From positions 294,048,256-294,112,255 of the forward strand of contig NC_085138.1 in the NCBI RefSeq assembly GCF_035046485.1: DNA of 64,000 nucleotides, read 5' to 3'. This DNA is from Aedes albopictus (lineage: Eukaryota; Arthropoda; Insecta; Diptera; Culicidae). Within the stretch, counting starts at the first letter, position 1; each line of letters begins with the position of its first letter. Below the pieces are notes generated by a model. It was not told where the DNA came from, did not search any database, and was given only the letters and a program-made list of their open reading frames with translations. Shown here piece after piece: positions 53,285-64,000 of this stretch. Made by a program: the position numbers and the translations under genes.

Positions 53285-53682
53285 GCAAAATATGCGATTT
53301 TGGGCTTTTTTGACTACAAGCCATTAAGCATGGAAATATTTTTTTAAAGCAATCAAAAGGATAATTGGTCAATTAACATCTAAATTAACGACTCATGCAA
53401 AATATTTCGTTTTACCTAATCAAATTTGATAGATTTAAGCATTTTATGTAAGTATGAAAACTTGCATGCAACTTTTGGAGGGTGGCTTGTATGGGAAATA
53501 TCGTACCTAACATAAATCGCTTAAAACTATCAAATTCGATTTGGTAAAACGAAATATTTAGCATAAGTCGTTAATTTAGATGTTGATTGACCAATTAACC
53601 TTTTGATTCATTAAAAAAAATATTTCCATGCTTAATAACTTGCAGTCAAAAAAGCCCAAAATCGCATATTTTGCCCCATAAA
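53285..53682. mobile_element. Foldback MITE with GGGGCAAAATATGCGATTTT ends
   Basis: GGGGCAAAATATGCGATTTT then GGGCTTTTTTGACT at the left return inverted at the right. The arms continue through AATATTTCGTTTTACC and ACATCTAAATTAACGACT, leaving a short loop near 53480. About 398 bp. Confidence 0.85.
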
Positions 53683-54860
53683 TTGAGGTATAACTCAAAA
53701 TTGTGACGTGTTGGAGCAAATCTGAGCTCGGATTCGGATTCATCGGCCCAAAATCTGTCAGAGACACATATTGTCGCGCTTATCTTTTATTAGAGTCCTG
53801 CGGCGGTCGTACGCTCGTAAGGCATACCGCCGCATGATAGTCGCAAGGCAAAACAAAAGAAAAAGTGTTCCCGCCAAAAACAAAAGCACGTGGGTTTCGC
53901 GAAGTGAAAGATGTTTTTGAATGTATTTCCCGCATAGCCGTGAACCATAATAGTACTGTTCACCATACTGTTCACAATTATCTACAACGGTATCTCAACC
54001 AAGGATGGGAAAAAATCATTAATTTATTGCGTATCCCTCACTCACATCCACGCACAATCTGATGCGATTGTGCTTTTCCCCCAGCCAAGCAAAATCTTTC
54101 CACTTTCATTGCCCATTCTTTCTAATAGCCGAGCACCGAGCGACGCAAGCAACGACGGCCGAATGAATCGCTACCGAATCTGAGTGCCGAAGGCGAACGA
54201 ACCAAGATTGAACGAATGTTTGCGTTCTGAGTCGGGTGCGAGAGCATTCATATTGGAACGTTCATTTGGCGTTCAGTGGAAGCATTCAGTACTGGGAATT
54301 GAATCAGTGAGTGCGATTTGATTCAATCAGCTGAATGCCATTCGGTAGTTGAGAGAGCGAACGTTCTTGTCGTATACACCGGTGCAAGCTGATTCATTTC
54401 GCACTCTATTTGTTTCTCTCCTGATTCGCTTCGGTAGCGTCGGTGGCGAGCCGTTCGTGTTGCGTTCGTTCCTAGTGCGCCGTGCTCTCACTCAGCATTG
54501 GGTTGTTGGCGTTCTTTTTGCTATTTTGCATCGCCGGCATTCGGGTGAGCGAATGAGTTTTCCCATGCTTGATCTCAACAGTATGACATATCACCAAAGT
54601 AACAATAAACCGACAGTACCATAAACTGTTTCAACAGTCTGATAGACGGTTATCGACCAAATTACAATATGTGGAATAGGCGGTTAAGTTATGTTACAAT
54701 AAAAAATCGCCAATTTTCTCGAACAAAATTTTTCGATTACAGTTTGTCATAAGGTCAATGTACTATTCATTTTTTGCTCAGTTCACTGTATAGCAGACAA
54801 TTCTTAAACAGTTGAACTACAAAATTCAAATGTAAATGAGCACTGTATGTGTAATTATTG
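53683..54860. other. Intergenic DNA with GAACG-rich stretch
   Basis: 54130-54560 is unusually rich in CGAACGA, GAATGAA and CATTCAG words, with loose inverted symmetry (GAGCACCGAGCGACGC near 54128 against GCGCCGTGCTCTC near 54477). A 17 bp word ATTGTCGCGCTTATCTT at 53770 also occurs at 44538. Confidence 0.35.
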
Positions 54861-54864
54861 ATTA

Positions 54865-55260
54865 ATGGTCTCATACAGTTGTAATAACAGTACGTTGCAC
54901 GGTTCTGTTATTGTGCCTTGCAAGATAAATCCGCGAAACGCGTTTGTCTTCTTCTTTCCCATCAAGTTGCCAAAATATGACCGCACCACTATGAGCGACC
55001 TGATGGTCAAAAATTTTGCATGCGGCGCTTATATCAAATCCACATGAGGCTGCGGCGATATGGCCGCGAGAAGATGTACGCGAAACAGACGCAATGTGGA
55101 AATGGAAAAAGATGAAGCCACATCCTCCTGCAGCATCACTAACATCCCGATTATCAAATATAAAGCCGACGAGGTGATGCGTATGCGTCGTGGTATAAGT
55201 ATAGTGAAACAATGTCACGATAAATTTTATTACGATTTCTGGCCACCTGAGTTGTCATAG
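54865..55260 (+). pseudogene. Coding-like frame with one internal TGA (unidentified)
   Basis: One + strand frame is open from 54865 to 55260 except for TGA at 55045-55047. Its products look like protein: INPRNAFVFFFPIKLPKYDR and MSDLMVKNFACGAYIKS before, and SSCSITNIPIIKYKADEVMR and KQCHDKFYYDFWPPELS after. This suggests a pseudogene of about 130 codons, a TGA in an intron retained by my reading, or a transposon ORF. I do not recognise the family. Confidence 0.35.
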
Positions 55261-55589
55261 TGCAAACTTTTGTTTTGATATGAACGACCTGAAGGCTGCT
55301 GCGATGCTGCTGGGTGGGTGACAGTATCTGTTCGATTTTGACACTGCGTCCTGTATTGCGGGAATCTCCTAGCGGCCATATAGCCGCCGCCCGATGTGGA
55401 TTTATTATGAGCGCCGCAATACATTTGTACTACTAGTGAACCCACCCGGAGGAATGAAAAAAAGCAAGAAAAAAACAAATAAAATAAAAAGTAACGAATA
55501 CGTGTTAAAAAGTAATATAATTGTTCTGATTCATCCACGAAAATGCATTTTTTTGGAGACTCGGCTGTCACTGGAACCAATTACTACTC

Positions 55590-55990
55590 ATTGTTCACTT
55601 CTTGATCCAGTACTTGAGCCAGTCGATATCCAGCTAAATCCAATCATGCAGTGTTCCGCACTCCTATCGTGGATCGCCAGTAACACCGGATCCAAAGCCA
55701 CATCCGAGGCCACATCGTAGTCCAGCGCAACGACGGTGTACTCTACTCGCTGATGTCCTCTCCTTTTCCGTCTGCATACAAACGATCGACTCGATGCGGC
55801 ACATCCGGCACGATCGTGATCTAATAGAAGAAATTAGCGAGTTGTTAAGATAAACAGCAACCTACCAACTCCTATTACTTACGTTGCAAAAAGTCCCCTA
55901 CGATGGGATCCTTGCTGGCCTTTTATTTCAGCTGGAACTCCTAGGCTTTAACAAAAATGCAGATCAGAAATGCGACCAAGTTGACACTTG
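55590..55990 (-). pseudogene. Decayed gene-like fragment (unidentified)
   Basis: On the - strand, LICIFVKA and KASKDPIVGDFLQ are followed by a GTAAGT donor near 55883. After a short gap the frame ITIVPDVPHRVDRLYADGKG then, with a shift, EYTVVALDYDVASDVALDPV follows. Several stops and one frameshift. The pieces read like exons of a decayed gene, but I cannot name it. Confidence 0.3.
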
Positions 55991-56312
55991 GCTTTTCGAT
56001 GCGGTCGAGAATCGGGAAACCAACACTAATGCATTCTACAGTTTGTCAAACTGTTAAATAAAAGTAATCTATAGTACAATGTGCGTTTGTAAGTGTGAAA
56101 CCCAAATATCCAAACAAACCGTTTGGCATAATGTGAAGGCATATTTCAATTGTTCATTGAAATGTTTCATTCTGATATTATTCAACATTATTTGAACACT
56201 ACAATATATTGTTACAATTTGCTTTAGGTTGTTTATGCTGTTTTTGATATTACAAAGAGCTTGGGTTCACGTTGTTCAACTGATATGCAACAATTTGAGA
56301 AAATGTAACCTT

Positions 56313-56567
56313 ACCAGTTAGAAGAGTTTCACTGTTTGGAGTGTAAGGCAAACTGTATTTTCCTATGCGGGTTGTAACGAACAGCAAGAGTGGCTCAGTG
56401 GAATCAGTGTTCTTGCTGTCAAATCCCATATAATGGAATAATATACTTTTGAATCTGGTGACGGTGTTATGATTAGTGACTGTCGCGCTAATATCAGAAG
56501 CCAGAGGCAGATAATCGCCATATTCTGATTTTTCTTGAGAGGCATAATAAGTTTGCTCTTGAGACAT
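56313..56567 (-). other. Possible first exon of an unidentified gene
   Basis: From ATG 56567 the frame MSQEQTYYASQEKSEYGDYL...NSETLLT runs to a GTAAGG donor near 56313. It is neither repeat-like nor low-complexity. The downstream exon is not identified; the fragment at 55590-55990 on the same strand could belong to it (speculative). Confidence 0.3.
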
Positions 56568-57539
56568 ACCAAAAGTTAATTTTTGTTACGCTGTGTAATC
56601 GAAGCCATTCAATGGAAAATAGCAACTACCAAGGCAAAATATTAGTTAATTTTGAAGACGAAAAATTGCATTTTTGATGTAAACAAAAGATTTTCTCCTC
56701 ATCTCACCTAGCACCTCTACAATTGGGGGTCATTCGAATTCTTCTATACACACTCAATCCTGAATTGCCTGTTCAGCACTTTTTTGACGAAAATAGAACA
56801 GCAGAACTATTTCGGTAGCTTCGGTAATCGATTTTACTGAGGTTCAGTACACCAACTGTGAAAACCTGGTGCAAAAGGTAAACAATGCAGTATAGCTGTA
56901 TACAGCTGTTCTATTTTCGTCAAAAAATTACCGAACACGGTATTCAAAATTAAGTGTGTAAGTATAGAATTAGCGTGATGTTAAAATACACATAAATAAA
57001 AACAAAAAAAGGATCGCAATCGAGGTTATCTAATGTTATCTTACAACATGATAAGCAGGTGAAAGGGAAGTAAGAACCGCCGATTTTCCTTATCTTATAG
57101 GGATGGGCTGCGGATAGGCAAATGTGCCTAAACATATTTTTTCGAAACTAAACACTGAAAAAATAAATCATATATTCAATGGAAAATTTCCATTAGTTTG
57201 GCTATATAACTGTTTATTGGATTTTCCGATGAAAATTTCCAAGAAAATTTCTTCGGAAATATCACATGAAATTAATGCGGTATGTGGAAAACATTAGGAA
57301 ATCACATAGCTTCTATTGGAAAAACACATAACTTCGCAAAATCTATGTGATATTCACATATAATTCAATGGTCACGCATATGAAAACAGTCCATTTGAAA
57401 ACTTTTTTCAGTGAAAAACATTTCAAAAGCCAGACCAAAAAAATCGGCAGGGGGTTCATTTTTATAGCAAAACAATTTTATGCTTCTGCTACGAGACCCA
57501 CCAAGTAAAACTGAAAACGTCTAACCCGAAATGTCAAAT

Positions 57540-57934
57540 TCTACCACGCACACAGCGTCACGCACACAACGGGACACGTATCAGTAAATATAAATAAAGA
57601 CATGACTCACGACGAGAAACACTTTTCTCTCGGATGTCGCACGACAAAAAGCAACCGGCCCAGCTACAACGGAGAACATTCGTCGTCGTCATTTTGAAAA
57701 GATAGGAAGCTCTTGTGCCTACAGGTAAACTGGAATCAGCTTGCGAAGAAAAAAAAGTCTGTGTTTTTGCAGCCAATTTCATCATCAAATTGTGATTAAT
57801 TCGTTCTGCTCGATAACTGTAAGTATTAGAACGCTGTTTTAATTCCCGTTTGATATTAGTCAATAAATGGAAATTGTTTGTAAAAGTGCATAAAACAAAC
57901 TAAAAATGTCGTCTTGTTCTGTCTCTATTTTTAG
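57540..57934 (+). promoter_or_regulatory. 5' UTR exon and first intron of BAP31 homologue
   Basis: A GTAAGT donor at 57819 (after CTCGATAACT) and a CTATTTTTAG acceptor ending at 57934 define a 116 bp intron just before the coding exon. The leader exon therefore ends at 57818. The start site is not readable; CAGTAAATATAAATAAAG near 57585 could be a core element. Confidence 0.45.
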
Positions 57935-57976
57935 AACTACCAGTGCACATAGGAAGAAAATCAATCCCTCGGCAAA

Positions 57977-58205
57977 ATGAGTCTTGTTTGGAGCCTGATC
58001 GCTTCCTTCCTCTATGTGGAGATATTCATCGTGCTGATGCTGGTCCTTCCGGTGGCCAGCCCCCAGCGATGGCAACGGTTCTTCAAGAGTCGCTTCCTGG
58101 CGATGCTGAGCAGACAAGCACAGACCTATTTCTATCTGCTGCTGTTCGTGTTGGTCCTGTTCCTGCTGGAGGCCATCCGGGAGATGCGAAAGTACTCGCA
58201 CGTCG
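57977..58205 (+). CDS. BCAP31: BAP31 (BCAP31) homologue, first coding exon
   Basis: Codes for residues 1-76: MSLVWSLIASFLYVEIFIVL, then LPVASPQRWQRFFKSRFLA and EAIREMRKYSHV. This matches the N-terminus of BAP31, a multi-span ER membrane protein that escorts cargo out of the ER and is linked to apoptosis. Two hydrophobic segments are visible (about 5-26 and 46-66) separated by the conserved SPQRWQ(R)FFKSR turn. The exon ends at a GTGAGT donor after KYSHV. The remaining exons, including the third membrane segment and the C-terminal coiled coil, are not found before the right edge, so the intron is over 5.8 kb and holds the LINE complex. Confidence 0.88.
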
Positions 58206-58739
58206 GTGAGTTGCATACCGGAGGTAGATATACACTAGCATTCGGTCATTCGGTAGTTGAACAATTGGGTATTGATGGTGAAACATCTTCGACGTCCACG
58301 TCAGTCGGTCAGTGATCCGAACAGAGAGTGTTCTCCCATTGCAATAAGTTTTAATTAGTCATGTTGAGCGTAACCACTTCTGACCTTCAACCTCAGTTGA
58401 AAATGTTTCAAATCATCAATATGTTTTTGCATGCAAAAATAATAGGTGACAGAATGGATGTAAGCTAGGCTGCTCATGTTCGCATAGTTGACGTAATCAC
58501 CATCGGCTCGGCAATGTCAGCATACAAAAACTAATATCTTACGCATGTGCATATGTATTTGCGTCCAGTTTTATTCGGTAGAGCACAGGACCTAGCCCTT
58601 ATAGTTAGATGTCAACGTAAAAAATCTCGAATTTCGTATGATTCATTGTTAAAATTTCAAAAATCTTGAAAACTGTAGTGTCGCATACATTGGCTTCGCG
58701 AATATGGGCAGTGGGGTGTAACGTGTAAGCAGGTATCAG
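58206..58739. other. BAP31 intron, unrecognised part
   Basis: No exon, RNA gene or element terminus recognised. Confidence 0.5.
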
Positions 58740-59869
58740 GTATCAGTAGGTCGGCTTCAGAGGCACGTTCTCCTCCATTTGGGAAATTTGTGCCATCGCC
58801 ATGAACACGAGCCTATTCAGAATTTACCAGAGTTAAAGGAAACAAATAAGGAATGGAATAAGTAAAAGGAAAGCAAGGGTATAGGATCGTCATAAACGCA
58901 AAAGTGTACCACAATGTGTTAAAACAGCGCCCTGAAAAGGGCACTGTAATAACGCATGAAGCGTAAAGAAAGCATTTTGCTCTCTACCACTGCAAGTTCA
59001 GAACAACAGAACATCCTGAATTTTAAAGTTTTTGAAGTCAGTTTCACTCATTAAGTGTTTACCGAGTACTCGAAAACGTAGTTGCTCGAAAACTGGACAG
59101 TTAAACGGATGCATAGCTATCACGTACAAATGAATCAGCTTGCTGAATATTGGCCATGTGAAGCTGAATCGGCAGTCAACGCTTTCACCAGCATACTGTA
59201 ATTCTGCTTTGAAAGATTTGAAAGATTCTTCGCCACCCTTAAAGATGGCTCAGTACAATACAATTTTTTTTGACGACATGTCTCCAAACTATTCCAGTAT
59301 TGTTTGTGTTGAGTGGCAGCCCAGGTATTAATCTAAAGCTTTATCCAAACACTTAGCTGGCTGGCTCAAGGCCAATGAAGCCATGTGATGGTCCAGTGCG
59401 CGCTAACTCATCATTCATTTCATTTCCAGCGATGAAAGAATGGTCAGATACCCATACAAGGTGAACGAACAGCGTTTGCTGAATTCAGCTCCTCGAATTG
59501 AGTTCGATAAGCGATAATTAACTTGGACCCAGAGTTGGCCGAAACAAGTGCTTTAATAGCAGCCTGTCTATCTGGTCCGAAGTATATTACTTTGCCCATT
59601 ACGTGCTGCCGAAGTGTTGATTGCAGTCCGCACATAAGAGCAAAGATTTCGGCCTGAAAAAAAAAAAACAGTGCAGTGTCTACCAAGTGAGTAAGACTGA
59701 TGAAGCCTCTGCTGACGAGAGTGGACACCAGACCTAGCTCGACCTTCGAGAAGGGAGCCATTACAGTAACATGCAATGCCTTCTGAAATACTTCTCTCCA
59801 AATAACCAGGGCCCTGTAGCATAATCGGGCTAATAATATTAGCTACAAGTTACAAGCTACAAGTACCGT

Positions 59870-61428
59870 GGGGTGCCCTAATTTCGTGCGGGCCCAAACT
59901 TCGTTAACTTCTGACACCTGAGAGCATTATTATCTAATTAACAGCGATATCATCCAAACTTTGCCATAACCTCAAAACTGCATTTGATCTCAATACAATT
60001 CACAAAAAAAGAAATGAAAAATTTGATTTATGTCAAAGTTTGAAAAATAAATTGCAAATGTATGCAAATAGCAGATGCCATATTCGGAGATACGAGAAAA
60101 TCAACATTCACGGAAGTGAACAAATATTTCGATCTTTATCAAAGGTAAATATTCCAATTTATGTTTGATTATTTCAATTCATTATGTTCTATTATAATAC
60201 GTAATAAAATTACTTAAAAATGTTATTTTCTTATTTTGTTTCAACATTTTTGTTGTTGGCGAAATTAGGAACCCACAATTTGTATGGGTCCCTAATTTCG
60301 TGCACTCTTTTTCATAACTTTGTTTTAGAGGTTCATGTGTACACAAATGGCTACAAAGCCATCGCATGATTCGGTTATTAATAATAGTTCTAATGACTAT
60401 TTTAATTGGTTTAAAATTAGCTAGGGACTGCGCATAAACTACGTAGAAAAAAAAAAAATAAACAAATTTATAAATGTGGGAATAATAAGTAAGTTCGGGA
60501 TGATTTTATTTACCCAAACATAGGGAGTAGTAGCTTACAGCCGCTAGTTTCATTCAAGCAAATCATTGCCGTAAGCCTTATTGCCAGAACACAAATTTGG
60601 AAGACGACAGTTTACTAGAACAAACCTCCCGAGGAATGTGCCTTTTAATGGCACATAATAGAAAGGTAAAAAGCTACAATTAAAAAAATGAACTAATTCA
60701 CATTACTGACCATCAGTAAAGTTAGTGAACATTTGATTCAAATAGCAAACAATATATTGTTTTATTAGGATTTCAATAAAACAGCAAAACAAACGTCAAA
60801 AATAATAACCCTTAAAACCAGGGGGAATGATACTTCCTTTGCTAACCGGAAAAATCCGCATTTATCCGTTGCTAACCGTCGTTAACCGCGCCTAACTTCT
60901 GATTAGTTAGCAACGGTTAGCGACGGTTAGGGACTGATAAATGCGGATTTTTCGGTTAGAAAAGGATATGTCATTCCCCTTGCTTAAAACTACAGAAGGA
61001 TTTTGGAAATTTTAATGTAAACATCCGGGACGAACATGGGAAACAGCAAATATTCACTCATATTTCGTCACAGACATCGATTTTATCTACACGTTATGGT
61101 TTCATTGATATTGTACGAGTATGCTACGATTTGAAAATTAACATATTTAGGCGAATTCTACGTCTTTTAGAGTGAGCGAAATTTGGACCCATTTTGAACG
61201 AAATTTGGAACCCGTGCACGAAATTTGGCACTTTCAAACAAATCAAAACTAATGCTGTAACTATCTTGTATAATGTGAAGTTGCCTAATTTATATTTTTC
61301 TTGGGAGCTACAGTGCCAGCATTAAATGTTATCGAAGAAATTAATCTGATATACTTTATGGTAAAATTTCAGTAGTTTATCAAACTTTCAGAATTCTTAA
61401 GTGCACGAAATATGGGCACCTCACGGTA
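59870..61428. mobile_element. TA-flanked phrase-repeat element, CCGTGGGGTGCCCTAATTTC ends
   Basis: CCGTGGGGTGCCCTAATTTC at the left and the complement of CCGTGAGGTGCCCATATTTC at the right, with TA on both sides. The phrase GGGxCCxAATTTCGTGC recurs at about 59870, 59899, 60257 (inverted), 60287, 61172, 61195 and 61215 (inverted), and at 61403. About 1.56 kb without a transposase. A further inverted pair (AAAATCCGCATTTATC near 60849 and GATAAATGCGGATTTT near 60937) lies inside. Confidence 0.8.
60830..60985. mobile_element. Small hairpin MITE nested in the preceding element
   Basis: GGGGGAATGATACTTCCTTT...AATCCGCATTTATC...GTTGCTAACCG is mirrored by CGGTTAG...GATAAATGCGGATTTTTC...ATGTCATTCCCCTT, giving a near-palindrome of about 155 bp. 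Confidence 0.7.
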
Positions 61429-61930
61429 CTAATATTACAAGTGCTAATAATTTGTGTTGCATAAAGGCTCAATTTTCCACTAATATTATTAGCACTTGTA
61501 ATATTAGTGACCATGAAAATACAAGTTGTTTTGGTTCATTTACCTGTCAAAATTCATCCGACAGTTCACTATTAATTTGAAATGGCAGTTGATGTTTGTT
61601 TATTTCCTGCATTTTCCGCGTAACATCAGGAAATACCTAACTTCATTTATTCCGAAGTTTTGCATTTTTTATACGATACATGAAGAAAAGCATGTGCTGT
61701 TTGGATCATTTTCGACCGCTCTGACGAAATATTTTTTAGGCACAAGTACCTAGATTTTTAGTAAAATGTCCCAAAGATTTAATAGTACTAGTTGAAAAAC
61801 AATGTATAAAGATTTAGCAACATGTATTATGCTTCTTGTTAAAATCCGAATTGATCTGGGATGCAAAAATTGAGCTTTTACCTACTTTTATATGTCGCAA
61901 CTCGATTCGAGTTAGTGTATGTATATTGTA

Positions 61931-62199
61931 CCCAAGTAACCATATTGCTGAAGTTGTACGTATTGCATATATATAGCGCATATATTGGTATGCACTGTCC
62001 TACATTAACCATTGAAGTTGAAGTGGCAAGTGGCGCCACTATTGCTGACTTACGATTATACTGGTATAATCGTAATTCAACAATAGTGGCGCCACTTCCC
62101 ACTTTAATTCAACTTCAATGGTTTATATAGCGTAATGCATGTAAATATATGTGCGTTATTTATGCAATACGTACAGCTTCAAAAGCGTGGTTACTTGGG
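61931..62199. mobile_element. TA-flanked element with CCCAAGTAACCA ends, copy 2
   Basis: CCCAAGTAACCATATTGCTG at the left, GCGTGGTTACTTGGG at the right, TA on both sides (61929-61930, 62200-62201). GAAGTTGTACGTATTGCATA continues in both arms. A second palindrome is nested in its centre. Same ends as 18686-19794. Confidence 0.85.
62003..62131. mobile_element. Hairpin MITE nested inside the CCCAAGTAACCA element
   Basis: TTAACCATTGAAGTTGAAGT then GGCGCCACTATTG and TACGATTATAC face their complements, 129 bp in total, loop of a few bases near 62062. Confidence 0.8.
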
Positions 62200-64000
62200 T
62201 AGCTCTTGATTAGCTTAATGATGCGCAATACAAGCAATTGATTCAAATTTATTTTGCATCTGCAACTTTACCTGTGCTTATGCAGTGACCATAATATATA
62301 ACTTTACCAAGAACCTCCAATCAAGGATGGGTATTGTAGAAACTTTGGAGAACTTGAGAAACTCAGCAGAAATTATATGTTGGATACAAAGTGTACATCA
62401 ACGCAATTTTCTCTTCAATGAGTTTCGAACACATATTGCCAAATTTAATCGTCGAAAACTGGAATTAAGGTTGACATGTTAGATAAATAATATCTTTTGA
62501 GTTCATCAAAATGGTAAATCGGTATATTCAAAACTAAATATGACTTCTGCAATACTTTAAATCTAACTTGTAAATTATTTTACAAGACCTTTGAGACTTG
62601 TAATCAAAAGTACAAGTCATAGCTAATATTTTATACTTGTAGTTTGTTTATGCAACATACACTTGTAAATTCTACTAATAATATTAGTCCAACCGACTTG
62701 TAGTATTGGACTTGTAACTTGTACTTGTAGTATTTTTATGCAACAGAAAATTACAAGTTACAAGCTACAAGACTAATATTATTAGTAAAATTTTCATTAT
62801 GCTACAGGCCCCAGATGTCCACTCTTCCCGGAAAGGTAATTTTGTGGAAAATATCCTATATGGAAAATTACAAGCAATTGTAAGATCACTTGGAGCAAGT
62901 ACAACTTTGTCCCAATCCACCAAAAGTGGAAACAACGAGGTGTGTGTTGATCTGCGATTCACAGAAGTTTTCTCTAGTAAACTGAGTACCGAAAGGCGGT
63001 AAATACAAGTGTGTCAAAAAGAATTTCGAGCGCTGCCGGGGGAGTTGAAGAGAATTATCCAGACATCGCCATTAAGCACTTTGCCCTTTTGTCACCATAC
63101 AAGACATCCATAGGAAAATATTGGCAGAACAACAATTGTGTAAATCCATTTGTTATACTTCGGCTTTAGACTCCAAGTTTTACCAAAGGTTCGCCGACAT
63201 TGCCCGAGGGTTATACAAGCTTTCTTGATTCTAAACTCAATGTGAGGTGTCCAGGAAAGCTTGGAATCAAGAATGACTCCAACGTACTTTACTTGTTCAG
63301 TTACATCGATTTCAGAATCAAAGAGACGCCAAGGTCGAACGCCATTACGGTTTCGCCTTTCCGCAAAAAAAACAATAGATGTTTTACTGGGATTTAACAA
63401 AAGCCAATATTGGCGACACACCCCTTAACTACCTGAAGGGCACTTAACATCAGGTCGAAAAGGGTGCTGGTACACATACTGACTAACAATGTTGGCTGCA
63501 AAACCATAAGTAGGAAATCCGCTATTATTGAGTTGCCTCAAAAGCGTATCTGCTACGAGATTCCACAAAAGCGGCGACAAGACTCCTCAAGACTTTGTGG
63601 ACATCCGCAAACACTTTCCGAATCGCTGCACGACGCAATGTTGAAAAGATATATCGGACCATGACTCCGTGCGGCTTCTAATATGGCATCGAGAGACACG
63701 TTGTCAAAGGCACCGTCGATATCTAAGAAAACACTCAAACAAGATTGATTTTAAGCGAATGCCTTCACGATATCGTAAACAATCGTGTGTAAAAGAATCA
63801 CAGTGGACTTACCAGATTGGTAGGCATGTTGGTTCACATGAAGTGGCACATTGGCCAGATGAACATCATGGATGTGATTATAGGTCTGAAACTCTTTGCT
63901 TCTTCATACGGCGCACGAGCCATTTTCGGAATAAACGTTACAGTAATATCCCGCCAAGATTTGGAAATATACCCTGTTGCAAAACTGCAGACAAGTAGTT

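Larger units (their letters stand above)
59815..62806. mobile_element. 3 kb DNA element with TGTAGCATAAT ends
   Basis: TGTAGCATAATC with GGGCCC in front, and GATTATGCTACA-like ATTATGCTACA with GGCCCC behind, bound 2992 bp; the GGCCC overlap is a 5-6 bp target duplication. Subterminal DNA is built from CTAATAATATTAG, TTACAAGTTACAAG and ATGCAAC words in both orientations. Two other elements are nested in it. No transposase frame survives. Confidence 0.75.
58740..63998 (-). mobile_element. LINE with RNase H, - strand, split by 3 kb DNA element, runs off window
   Basis: Reading the - strand from the right edge: RT pieces (FLDIDGAFDNVSLDAILEAA at about 63730; LLLNPSKTSIVFFAERRNRN and VKYVGVILDSKLSWTPHI at 63400-63260; VLAPSDLTIACNFPYRI at about 62890). 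After the insertion (59815-62806) follows an RNase H domain (AEIFALMCGLQSTLRQHVMG and AAIKALVSANSGSK, 59670-59500; AGNE..DELARTG near 59430) and a C-terminal region. Frames are shifted repeatedly. RT followed by RNase H fits I/LOA-type elements (inference). Confidence 0.75.

Noticed and set aside
57558..57863. 101-codon - strand frame upstream of BAP31
   Set aside because: It overlaps the BAP31 leader exon and intron on the other strand; no domain.

Overview
The window looks like nuclear DNA of a mosquito, most likely an Aedes-type culicine. Evidence: three spliced animal housekeeping genes with insect-sized introns (about 60-120 bp) sit in very AT-rich DNA crowded with nested transposons, palindromic MITEs, tRNA-derived SINE copies and non-LTR retrotransposons. 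I see no bacterial features. The species assignment is inference.

Host genes. (1) Rbbp5, + strand, six exons between 21229 and 23028, complete, 491 codons: the WD40 scaffold of the MLL/SET1 H3K4 methyltransferase complexes. (2) An OCRL/INPP5B-type inositol polyphosphate 5-phosphatase, - strand, ten exons between 47450 and 35337, complete, 876 codons. All intron phases add up, and one 6.8 kb intron (39723-46711) is filled with transposon debris. (3) The first coding exon of a BAP31 (BCAP31) homologue, + strand, 57977-58205; the remaining exons are not in the window. Several short or decayed coding-like pieces cannot be named.

Mobile DNA, left to right. A palindromic element runs off the left edge (1-744). 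A roughly 3.3 kb TIR-bounded block of diverged ~120 bp tandem repeats in two orientations (1824-5114) holds one SINE copy and a nested hairpin. A Ty3/gypsy LTR retrotransposon (5745-12456) has identical 272 bp LTRs, a TGTA target duplication and a tRNA-Pro-type primer binding site; its gag is split by a TA-flanked 1.3 kb DNA element. At 12.8-20.5 kb there is a cluster of MITEs and a + strand LINE fragment carrying four separate insertions. A 5'-truncated - strand LINE (23315-27734) with a 14 bp target duplication carries a 1.86 kb insertion that itself contains the second SINE copy. An internally deleted gypsy element on the - strand (28800-34081) carries, inside its LTR, a hAT-like MITE and a 3.1 kb foldback element, which in turn carries another insertion. 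From 40 to 50 kb there are decayed LINEs and large palindromes. From 58.7 kb to the right edge a LINE on the - strand is split by a 3 kb DNA element with two further elements nested in it.

The most interesting signals are: two short spliced gene-like fragments with plausible GT-AG introns inside nested transposons (possible gene capture); a recurrent word (TCTTCGGCAAAGTTGTT) shared by at least three otherwise different palindromic or tandem families; several TA-flanked elements whose ends and interior are built from repetitions of one short phrase; and a Mutator-like hairpin family with exact 9 bp target duplications, conserved cores and different outer ends.
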